Shown: positions 5,037 to 10,760 of the stretch, piece after piece | Position numbering within the stretch: the stretch's first letter is position 1 | How the letters are laid out: every line of letters starts with the position of its first letter | Origin: Cocleimonas sp. | Lineage (GTDB): Bacteria > Pseudomonadota > Gammaproteobacteria > Thiotrichales > Thiotrichaceae | NCBI GenBank assembly: GCA_023145485.1 | Contig: JAGLDT010000071.1 | Coordinates: 1 to 10,760 of the forward strand | DNA length: 10,760 nt | Direction: 5' to 3' | Position numbers and translations under genes: made by a program | Notes under the pieces: generated by a model | The model's database searches: none | What the model saw: only the letters and a program-made list of their open reading frames with translations | What the model was told of the DNA's origin: nothing

Positions 5037-7445
5037 CTTCAACCTCAGAGCATTCAACACGACTACTAATGAACTAAATGACATCCCAATCGCTGCCATC
5101 CAAGGGGCAAGCATCCCAGTTGCGGCGAGTGGTATCGCGAGTAAATTATAAAAAATAGCCCAAGCAAAGTTCTGTTTGATAATGCGTTGCATTTCTCTTG
5201 CTGTTTTAATCGCTTCTGGTAAAAGGGTTAATTTTTCTGATAGCAACACCATATCGGCGCTAACCTGTGCTAGTTGTGAGCCTTCGCCCATTGCTATGGA
5301 AACTTGTGCGCCTGCTAGTACGGGTGCATCATTTACGCCATCGCCTATCATGGCTACGATTTCATTTTGTTGTTGGCTTTTTTGTAAATATTGTAGTTTT
5401 TGTTCTGGTAATAATTCACCAATGGCTTGTTGAATTCCTAAGGTCTCAGCAATATTATCAACAACATTTTGTTTATCACCACTAAGTAGCGTGACTTTGA
5501 TCCCCATTTTTTTTAATTCACTAATGGCTTGCCCTGCTTCTTCCCTGACTTCATCCTCTAGTTTAAATTTAGCCAGCCATTGCGATTGTTTACCCAAATA
5601 AACATAACTACCGCCCTGCCCTTCATTTGTCTCTTTAACGCTTTTTTCTCCCGCTATTTCAGATACATAATTAGCGGTTCCAATACGGTAGCGTTCATTA
5701 TTAAAAACACCTTCTATCCCCTTGCCTGATTCTGCTTTGGCTTGTTTAACGTTGATTGTATTTTCAATGTCTTTTAGTAAGGCTTTAGCAACAGGGTGTT
5801 CTGATGCGGTTTCTAGACCTGCAGCAAGTTGTTTGCACTGCTCTATTGGAGTATTGCCTAGTCGTTGAATATCGCTAACGACTAGATTTCCATGCGTTAA
5901 CGTTCCTGTTTTATCGAAGAAAACATGGGTGACTTTTGCGAGGGTTTCTAGCGCATGACCGCGTGTAGTGAGTACACCTTTTTCGGTTAATGCCCCTGTT
6001 GCGGTGGTTAATGCTGCGGGAGTGGCTAAAGATAAGGCGCAGGGGCAAGTGACTACTAAGACCGACAGTGTCACCCAGAAAGCTTTTTCAGGCTCATTAA
6101 ACCACCAGAAGGCAAACACGCTTAGGGAGATAATCAGCATAATACCAACAAACCATGCAGCAAAGCGGTCGGCAAAGCGAGCAAGGCTTGGTTTTTCACT
6201 TTGTGCGCGCTCAAGTAAACGAACAATAGAAGATAAGACGGTGCTGTCACCGAGTTTATCCACCTGTAGGATAAGCGGGCTTTCTATATTATGTGTTCCG
6301 CCTGTTAATGCGTCTTTGATTTTTTTGCTGACAGGTAAGCTTTCTCCTGTGAGTAGCGATTCATTGACACTGCTTTGACCTTCGATAACGAAACCATCAG
6401 CGGGGATGACTTCACCGGGTTTTACTAATAATTTATCGCCCAGTTCTAACTCATTAATTGAAACTAATTTATGTTCATTTTCTTCAATTCGAGTAGCGGT
6501 AACGGGCGTTAAGCGAATCAATTCATCTGCAACTTGTCCAGATTTATGCCGCGCACCCATTTCTAGAAAACGTCCAACCAGCAAGAAGAAGGTGAACATA
6601 GCCACCGAATCAAAATAGACATCACCACTCTGTGTTACCGTTGCCCAGATACTTGCCAAATAAGCGGCGGCAATAGCAATAGCAACGGGAACGTCCATAC
6701 CGAGTTGCCTTCGCTTTATATCTCGCCATGCAGAGATAAAGAAAATACGAGCAGAATAGAAAACCACAGGCGTGGTAATAATTAATCCCATCCAGCGCAG
6801 TAGCTGAACCATATTGGCATCCATATCGGAATCTGCACCGATATACAACGCAATTGCCGCCATCATTGCTTGCATCATGCCAATACCTGCAACTGCGATG
6901 CGACGCAATGATTTTGATTTTTCTTCTTTTTGTAGCGTTTCCATCCGCCCAGGATCAAAAGGATGGGCGTGATAGCCTATATTGGTGATTTCTTGTAGCA
7001 CTTCGCTTAATTGGATTTCATTATTATTCCATTTAAGACTAGCGCGATGGGTGCTGTAGTTAATACGAAAATCAACAACCCCTTTGAGTTGTTTTATATG
7101 ATGTTCATTCAACCAAACACAGGCAGCACAGACAATGCCTTCTAAAATTAATGATGCTTCACGGATTGCCTCACCTGATTCACTGCTTTCCCGACGTACA
7201 AAGGATTTTTGTAGTTCATCATCATCATAAACATTTAATTGACGCAGTTCTTCAGGGACTAAATCTTCTGCTTTGCCTGATTTATCCGTTCTGAAGTTAT
7301 AGAAATTTTCTAGTTTATTTTCAACAATCGCTTTAGCAACTGATTCACAGCCGATGCAACACATGGCACGCGGTTTGTTATTAATAGTAACGGAATGATC
7401 AAAACCGTTGGGGACAGGAAGACCACAGTGGAAACATTCTTTCAT
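5034..7445 (-). CDS. ccoI: CcoI/FixI copper-transporting P1B-type ATPase
   Basis: 803 residues, full length. It moves Cu+ across the inner membrane for assembly of the heme-copper centre of cbb3 oxidase. Domains in order: an N-terminal cysteine module typical of CcoI (Cys4-x-x-Cys7 and Cys29-Cys30-x-x-Cys33), an HMA metal-binding domain with Cys106-Ala-Ala-Cys109, membrane helices, actuator loop Thr-Gly-Glu-Ser (366-369), the intramembrane metal site Cys467-Pro-Cys469, phosphorylation motif Asp511-Lys-Thr-Gly-Thr, Ser-Glu-His-Pro (548-551) in the nucleotide domain, and Gly-Asp-Gly-Val-Asn-Asp (701-706). The start is fixed by the CcoI-type cysteine motif right after it, yet the 18 bases upstream contain no Shine-Dalgarno sequence. 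Translation may depend on coupling to the GIY-YIG gene, which ends 15 bases upstream. A ccoS gene, often the next in such operons, is absent in the 279 bases downstream. Confidence 0.96.
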   Translation of the reverse strand: MKECFHCGLPVPNGFDHSVTINNKPRAMCCIGCESVAKAIVENKLENFYNFRTDKSGKAEDLVPEELRQLNVYDDDELQKSFVRRESSESGEAIREASLILEGIVCAACVWLNEHHIKQLKGVVDFRINYSTHRASLKWNNNEIQLSEVLQEITNIGYHAHPFDPGRMETLQKEEKSKSLRRIAVAGIGMMQAMMAAIALYIGADSDMDANMVQLLRWMGLIITTPVVFYSARIFFISAWRDIKRRQLGMDVPVAIAIAAAYLASIWATVTQSGDVYFDSVAMFTFFLLVGRFLEMGARHKSGQVADELIRLTPVTATRIEENEHKLVSINELELGDKLLVKPGEVIPADGFVIEGQSSVNESLLTGESLPVSKKIKDALTGGTHNIESPLILQVDKLGDSTVLSSIVRLLERAQSEKPSLARFADRFAAWFVGIMLIISLSVFAFWWFNEPEKAFWVTLSVLVVTCPCALSLATPAALTTATGALTEKGVLTTRGHALETLAKVTHVFFDKTGTLTHGNLVVSDIQRLGNTPIEQCKQLAAGLETASEHPVAKALLKDIENTINVKQAKAESGKGIEGVFNNERYRIGTANYVSEIAGEKSVKETNEGQGGSYVYLGKQSQWLAKFKLEDEVREEAGQAISELKKMGIKVTLLSGDKQNVVDNIAETLGIQQAIGELLPEQKLQYLQKSQQQNEIVAMIGDGVNDAPVLAGAQVSIAMGEGSQLAQVSADMVLLSEKLTLLPEAIKTAREMQRIIKQNFAWAIFYNLLAIPLAATGMLAPWMAAIGMSFSSLVVVLNALRLK

Positions 7446-7460
7446 AAAAGAATAAAGATA

Positions 7461-7916
7461 TTACTTATCATCTCGACTACCAACCTTAGGACGACGTATC
7501 CCTTTTGGCCAAGTCCCATTAGCTAGGGGAATTGAGCCGTAGGTTTCATAGAACTTATTTATTAAATCAGCCTCTAAATTCTTCGGATCTTGAATTCCTC
7601 TACAAGAATACCATGCTACATCAGCTCCAAAAGATGCACCAAATTGATACCTAGGCCACCAGCTATCTTCCTCATGATCATCAATAGCTTTACAAATATA
7701 TCGCTGATGCTCAAGAAGTCTTCTATGCAAATCCAATGACTGACCAATATAAAATACAGGTGAACTTCCCCATGGATAGGTTAGCATTGTGCCATCTGAT
7801 GTTCCTATCACATAGGCTCCTGATTTATTTGGAATACAATCAATATCCTCCTCATCATCCATTAAATTTATAAAGCCATCAAACCATTTATAAAAACGTA
7901 AATGAAAATCTCTCAT
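7461..7916 (-). CDS. Small stand-alone GIY-YIG nuclease-like protein inside the cco operon
   Basis: 151 residues, no signal peptide or membrane helix. It carries the GIY-YIG landmarks: Gly33-Ala-Tyr35-Val-Ile-Gly (GIY strand), Phe-Tyr56-Ile-Gly58-Gln-Ser (YIG strand), Arg65/Arg66 in Leu-His-Arg-Arg-Leu-Leu-Glu-His, Glu115 (metal ligand) in Leu-Glu-Ala-Asp-Leu-Ile, and Asn133 in Pro-Leu-Ala-Asn. So the catalytic residues of the family appear intact. There is no extra DNA-binding domain, as in UvrC or homing enzymes; the N-terminal 25 residues and a Trp-Trp-Pro-Arg-Tyr insert (86-90) are its own. It lies 16 bases after ccoH and 15 before ccoI, in the same direction, so it must share their transcript. 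GIY-YIG proteins cut or repair DNA; no role in oxidase assembly is known. It could be an acquired passenger gene or a selfish element remnant. Confidence 0.75.
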   Translation of the reverse strand: MRDFHLRFYKWFDGFINLMDDEEDIDCIPNKSGAYVIGTSDGTMLTYPWGSSPVFYIGQSLDLHRRLLEHQRYICKAIDDHEEDSWWPRYQFGASFGADVAWYSCRGIQDPKNLEADLINKFYETYGSIPLANGTWPKGIRRPKVGSRDDK

Positions 7917-7925
7917 GTATGTTTA

Positions 7926-7932
7926 CTTCCTT
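7926..7932 (-). promoter_or_regulatory. Strong ribosome binding site of the GIY-YIG gene
   Basis: AAGGAAG directly follows the ccoH stop codon, nine bases before the ATG at 7916. It is the only good Shine-Dalgarno sequence between ccoH and ccoI, and supports this start. Confidence 0.7.
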
Positions 7933-8718
7933 TTAAAATGACTCTGACTTTTCAAGCACAGGATCAACTTCAATCTGTCCTTTAATCACATGCACATCAT
8001 CACCTTTTTTAATGGTAACTAATATTGACCATTCACCGTAATTAGGCAATATAATGTCTTTGCTATAAACACCTGCTGCTGTTTCTGGTAATTCTAAGTG
8101 CATGTCTTTGTCAGTATTAGCACTGCTTAATAGTGCGAGTTTAACATTGGCTTTACTGATCACATTTCCTGATTTATCAGCAACTTTTATAATAAAAGGG
8201 TTGCTGACATTATAGAGTGGCTGTTTGTCCCAACCGCCTGTGACTTTCCAAGCACGTTCTTTTTGCTTTGCTAGTTGTTTTTGGTAGTCGTTGTATTGGT
8301 TTTCTTTTTCACGAAAATCATGAACAACAATGCCGGGTTTGTACGCAGTTGCCTTTGTAATCAAATTAGCTTCTTGAAGGGTCAATAGCAAAAAGAAAGT
8401 GACAATCAAAGCAGGAGCCCAGTGAAACCAGCCACCTTGAGTCGCCTCACCTTCCATTCGCATACGGGTTGAACGCACATTGGTAACGATACCGAGTCCG
8501 TAACCTGTCATGGTGAAAAAGACGAAATGAATCGCAAAAATATCAACACCAGGCCAATACATAAAAGCGAGCGGGAAGTATAAAACCCACATGATCATAA
8601 TAGTCAGAAAAGCAGATTTTTTGCCCTCCCACTTTAAACCAAGGTAGAAAATGAAGAACAGACTAAATGCAAGCACTGTTCCTATACCTAAAGTGTAAAG
8701 CAAACTAATATTATTCAT
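7933..8718 (-). CDS. ccoH: CcoH/FixH-family cbb3 oxidase assembly protein with extra membrane helices
   Basis: 261 residues. FixH/CcoH is a membrane protein that associates with cbb3 oxidase and is needed for its stable assembly. The family part is residues 97-255: a membrane helix (about 100-118), then the typical Lys-Pro-Gly-Ile-Val-Val-His-Asp-Phe-Arg-Glu-Lys (127-138; family pattern Gly-x-Val-x-x-x-Tyr-Tyr-x-Lys-Gly), and a periplasmic beta-sandwich with Asp-Lys-Ser-Gly-Asn, Gly-Val-Tyr-Ser and Tyr-Gly-Glu-Trp-Ser-Ile. Residues 1-80 add three further hydrophobic helices, so the protein is larger than the 150-170-residue FixH of model species. It is followed at 16 bases by the GIY-YIG gene. 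Its ribosome site is weak (TTGAG) and lies in a leader that can fold. Family assignment rests on the C-terminal half and on the flanking ccoG and ccoI. Confidence 0.85.
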   Translation of the reverse strand: MNNISLLYTLGIGTVLAFSLFFIFYLGLKWEGKKSAFLTIMIMWVLYFPLAFMYWPGVDIFAIHFVFFTMTGYGLGIVTNVRSTRMRMEGEATQGGWFHWAPALIVTFFLLLTLQEANLITKATAYKPGIVVHDFREKENQYNDYQKQLAKQKERAWKVTGGWDKQPLYNVSNPFIIKVADKSGNVISKANVKLALLSSANTDKDMHLELPETAAGVYSKDIILPNYGEWSILVTIKKGDDVHVIKGQIEVDPVLEKSESF

Positions 8719-8721
8719 AAT

Positions 8722-8784
8722 TTGGGGGTCTCAATATTAAGAAGGGTGTTAATAATGGGGATCTAACAACAACACCTTCCCCAA
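8722..8784 (-). promoter_or_regulatory. ccoH: Foldable ccoH mRNA leader covering the ribosome site
   Basis: In the minus-strand transcript GAAGGTGTT (8771-8779) pairs with AACACCCTTC (8741-8750) with one bulged C. TTGGGG (8779-8784) can pair with CCCCAA (8722-8727), which lies 4 to 9 bases before the ATG and covers the Shine-Dalgarno zone. The same TTGGGG could instead pair with the CCCCA at 8756-8760, so two exclusive folds exist. This could be a translation switch or only constitutive damping; I recognise no known riboswitch. Confidence 0.35.
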
Positions 8785-8905
8785 CTAGGATTTACAAGAT
8801 GGAGAAGCGATAGAAAATCTAACAAAATAAACGCATTGCGGTGGATATATTGCACTTACCCACCCAGCATTTTAAATTTGGCAAAAGTATTCAATAACGG
8901 TGTAA

Positions 8906-8914
8906 ATTATAACA
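8906..8914 (-). promoter_or_regulatory. Extended -10 promoter for ccoH
   Basis: TGTTATAAT on the minus strand is a perfect TATAAT with the TGn extension; a poor -35 (TTCTTA, spacer 18) precedes it. The predicted start near 8899 gives a leader of about 180 bases to the ccoH ATG and would let ccoH, the GIY-YIG gene and ccoI be transcribed apart from ccoG. Confidence 0.5.
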
Positions 8915-8984
8915 CAAAATGTTTCTTGCTAAGAAAGGAGAAATTTCAACTGACTGCGCCTATAAATTGCCAAGCTTAGCGATA

Positions 8985-9031
8985 CAACGCAACCCAAAAA
9001 AATAGAAAATTAATGGTGTTGGGTTGCGTTG
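8985..9031. repeat. Perfect 13-bp inverted repeat downstream of ccoG
   Basis: CAACGCAACCCAA at 8985-8997 is exactly inverted at 9019-9031, with a 21-base AT-rich loop. Neither strand has a proper T-run right after the stem, so it is not a textbook intrinsic terminator, although it may end or protect ccoG mRNA. The GTTGGGTT core resembles palindromic repeats scattered in many gammaproteobacterial and cyanobacterial genomes; that likeness is from memory. Confidence 0.6.
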
Positions 9032-9089
9032 CGTTATTTTGCTAGGCTCAATAATCTAACTCAGCTCACATTTTGATCAATTTTATAGC

Positions 9090-10499
9090 TTAGTAAGTAA
9101 TAAACTGCGAATCAATCAGCACGGTTTCTTTTAAGTCGCCTTCAAGAGGCGTTACTTTAAAGCGGAAGGGCATATTTTGCTTTACGTTTTTTTCATTCGG
9201 ATGGCGGATGACTTTTACAAATAATCTCAGTGCTTTATCCGCTTTCACAACAACGCTTTCAATTTTTCCTAAGCTAACGTTACCCCCTTCAAGACCTTCA
9301 ATTGAAATTTCTAATTTAGCGGGCTTTCTGGTTTTATTCACAAAACTAAAATTATAAGAGTTTTGTATTTTGCCATCTGACATGGTGACAAATAGGGGCT
9401 GTCTTGTTTGCGAAACGGAAACGTTGAGTAACGCGCTACTGGTAATACTAAGGTATAAAAGAGCGATAGAAATCAGTGATGCGATACCATAACCAACGGA
9501 TCGTACATTAATATATTTGTTCTTTTTACCGTGCAGATTGTTCTCGGAGGTGTACTTTATTAACCCTCGATCCCAACCAAATTTATCCATAATATTGTCA
9601 CAGGCATCAATACACAGAGCGCAGTGAATACAGTCGATTTGCAAACCATCCCGAATATCAATGCCCATTGGGCAGACTTGTACGCATAAACCACAGTCTA
9701 CGCAATCCCCCATTCCCTTATCTTGTCGAACATCTTGCTTTTTAAGCTCTCGAATAGGTTTTGCACGCCCTTCTTTTGCTTCGCCTCGAATATAATCATA
9801 AGAAACAATTAAGGTGTTTTCATCAAACATGGCACTTTGAAAACGTGAATAGGGACAGACGTGACGACAGATGGCATCACGCGCAAAACCTGCTGCAAGA
9901 TAGGTGGTTGCGGTCAGAATCAAGGTTGTTATATAGGCCGCTGATGCTGCTTCTCCTGTAAAGAAACGAGCGGTCAAATCAAAAGCATCCCCCCAATAGA
10001 GAACAAAACTTAAGCCTGTTAGAAAGGATAAAAAGATCCAGAAAAAATGGGTTAATCCTTTTTTGGCAATTTTTTCTTTATTCCAAGGTTGTTTGTCCAA
10101 ACGGATGCGTTTAACACGATCACCTTGAATGGTGTGTTCTATCCAACGATAAGCGTCAGTCCAAAGGGTTTGAAAGCAAAAATAACCACAAAATACGCGC
10201 CCTGCTAACGTGGTAATAAAGAATAAAAACACAGCTGCAAAAAATAATAAGATGGAAAGCCAGTAGATATCTTGCGGATGTACTACGAAATCAAGAATAT
10301 AAAAGCGCAAGCTGGCTAAATCAAAAATAATCGCTTGATCAGGACCAACCGCACGTTCCCAACGTAACCAAGGCAATAGGAAAAAGACCGCATACCCTAA
10401 TACCAATATATAGGATTTTAGATTACGGAAGCGTCCTTTTACCGAACGGGGATTGACCGCTTCGCTGTATTCTACAAATTGAACAGGAACTTCTTTCAT
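9090..10499 (-). CDS. ccoG: CcoG/RdxA/FixG polyferredoxin, cbb3 oxidase assembly factor
   Basis: 469 residues, normal length. CcoG is an inner-membrane iron-sulfur protein thought to reduce Cu(II) to Cu(I) for delivery to the cbb3 oxidase. Membrane helices lie at about 28-48, 78-98, 149-170, 187-206 and 334-353. Cysteine motifs: Phe-Cys104-Gly-Tyr-Phe-Cys108 (first membrane pair), Cys211-x-x-x-Cys215-Pro-Tyr-x-Arg-Phe-Gln, then two [4Fe-4S] ferredoxin motifs Cys266-x2-Cys269-x2-Cys272-x3-Cys276-Pro and Cys290-x2-Cys293-x2-Cys296-x3-Cys300. Residues 360-469 form the FixG C-terminal Ig-like domain outside the membrane. Oddities: the usual Cys-Pro-Gln of the first motif reads Cys-Phe-Gln, and the last ferredoxin motif lacks the Pro after Cys300. 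It begins 219 bases after the presumed end of ccoP, behind a terminator, so it likely has its own promoter. Confidence 0.96.
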   Translation of the reverse strand: MKEVPVQFVEYSEAVNPRSVKGRFRNLKSYILVLGYAVFFLLPWLRWERAVGPDQAIIFDLASLRFYILDFVVHPQDIYWLSILLFFAAVFLFFITTLAGRVFCGYFCFQTLWTDAYRWIEHTIQGDRVKRIRLDKQPWNKEKIAKKGLTHFFWIFLSFLTGLSFVLYWGDAFDLTARFFTGEAASAAYITTLILTATTYLAAGFARDAICRHVCPYSRFQSAMFDENTLIVSYDYIRGEAKEGRAKPIRELKKQDVRQDKGMGDCVDCGLCVQVCPMGIDIRDGLQIDCIHCALCIDACDNIMDKFGWDRGLIKYTSENNLHGKKNKYINVRSVGYGIASLISIALLYLSITSSALLNVSVSQTRQPLFVTMSDGKIQNSYNFSFVNKTRKPAKLEISIEGLEGGNVSLGKIESVVVKADKALRLFVKVIRHPNEKNVKQNMPFRFKVTPLEGDLKETVLIDSQFITY

Positions 10500-10580
10500 A
10501 ATAATCTCTACCTTAGCTTAGCGGTTTATAAGTGCTTATTAATATGGTATCTATTCTAAAATTGCTTAATGAATATATCC

Positions 10581-10608
10581 TTAATAAAACGCAATTATGG
10601 GGCGTCAA
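10581..10608 (-). promoter_or_regulatory. Candidate promoter of ccoG
   Basis: Minus-strand TTGACG (10603-10608, five of six) and TATTAA (10581-10586, four of six) are 16 bases apart. The predicted start is about 75 bases before the ccoG ATG and lies just after the ccoP terminator. No FNR or other recognisable oxygen-control site is seen beside it. Confidence 0.4.
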
Positions 10609-10635
10609 TTCTTTCATGATGGGCAATTAATGGCT

Positions 10636-10672
10636 AAAAAAAAGCACGAACAGAGAACTGCTCGTGCTTTTT
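10636..10672. terminator. Strong bidirectional intrinsic terminator after ccoP
   Basis: A perfect 11-bp stem (10639-10649 with 10662-10672) with GCACGA/TCGTGC core, extended by an inner CAG/CTG stem and an AGAA loop. It is flanked by eight A on one side and five T on the other, so it gives a U-tract on both strands; the U-run is longer on the minus strand. It should end the transcript arriving from ccoP. Confidence 0.85.
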
Positions 10673-10718
10673 AAGTAGTTTATTTATACGATTGAAACAA
10701 TATAAAAACTACCCTCTA

Positions 10719-10760
10719 TTACTTACCACTGAATGAGCTGATATAAGCGGTTAACACTTT
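10719..10760 (-). CDS. ccoP: Last codons of probable ccoP (cbb3 oxidase diheme cytochrome c subunit), partial
   Basis: The open minus-strand frame from the window edge reads Lys-Val-Leu-Thr-Ala-Tyr-Ile-Ser-Ser-Phe-Ser-Gly-Lys and then TAA. CcoP proteins end in a helix of the form Val-x-x-Leu-x-Ala-Tyr-Val-x-x-Leu-Ser, the tail of the second cytochrome c domain, and ccoP usually lies just upstream of ccoG. A strong terminator 46 bases beyond fits the end of the structural ccoNO(Q)P operon. Only 13 residues are visible, so the call leans on context. Confidence 0.65.
   Translation of the reverse strand, partial: KVLTAYISSFSGK

Larger units (their letters stand above)
8719..9089. other. 371-base intergenic region between ccoG and ccoH
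   Basis: No credible open reading frame is visible on either strand. From ccoG toward ccoH it holds a perfect 13-bp stem (8985-9031), a minus-strand extended -10 promoter (8906-8914), and a leader of about 180 bases with alternative stems near the ccoH start. I saw no FNR-type TTGAT-N4-ATCAA site; TTGATCAA at 9074-9081 lacks the four-base spacer. Confidence 0.7.

Noticed and set aside
5968..6378. 136-residue plus-strand open frame opposite ccoI
   Set aside because: It is antisense to conserved motifs of the ATPase, has no recognisable domain, and reflects codon bias of the real gene.
9074..9081. TTGATCAA as an FNR site near the cco genes
   Set aside because: An FNR box needs four bases between the half sites; here they abut. 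It also lies just past the end of ccoG, not at a promoter.
10528..10539. ATAAG-TG-CTTAT inverted repeat upstream of ccoG
   Set aside because: Five-base AT-rich arms are expected by chance in this gap, and it matches no known operator.

Overview
The window looks like a chromosomal segment of an AT-rich gammaproteobacterium. This rests on the cbb3-oxidase maturation genes (ccoG, ccoH, ccoI), uppP and a Gram-negative BON-domain envelope protein. Several gene forms would fit a sulfur- or methane-oxidising lineage such as Thiotrichales or Methylococcales, but the genus is not resolvable by eye. All genes I can support lie on the minus strand, so transcription runs from high to low coordinates.

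Right part (10760 to 5034): a cbb3 cytochrome c oxidase locus. The last 13 codons of what is probably ccoP enter at the window edge, followed by a strong bidirectional terminator. Then come ccoG (polyferredoxin copper reductase/assembly factor), a 371-base gap with an extended -10 promoter and a foldable leader, ccoH/fixH, a small GIY-YIG nuclease-like gene inserted with near-zero spacing, and ccoI (copper P-type ATPase). CcoG, CcoH and CcoI are expected to supply and insert copper, and to stabilise the oxidase. No ccoS follows ccoI. The GIY-YIG gene is not a known part of this pathway; it now holds the good ribosome binding site between ccoH and ccoI.

Middle (5033 to 2848): an intergenic region with twin GACTAGTC palindromes and a 75-bp element bounded by 10-bp inverted repeats. 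Then come an MBL-fold metallohydrolase of the PhnP/RNase Z-like type and uppP (undecaprenyl-diphosphate phosphatase for cell-wall lipid carrier recycling).

Left part (2737 to 1): the most unusual part. A secreted ClpP-fold serine protease has an intact Ser-His-Asp triad and a long charged coiled-coil N-terminal half. Two bases after its stop starts a small membrane-anchored protein that reads as a Rieske fold whose four [2Fe-2S] ligands are all replaced while the two disulfide cysteines remain. I read these two as a possible envelope protease plus partner module. Further left, with its own promoter, is the N-terminal part of a BON-domain membrane protein with 30-bp (10-residue) tandem repeats running off the window edge, probably a BON-OmpA-type protein.
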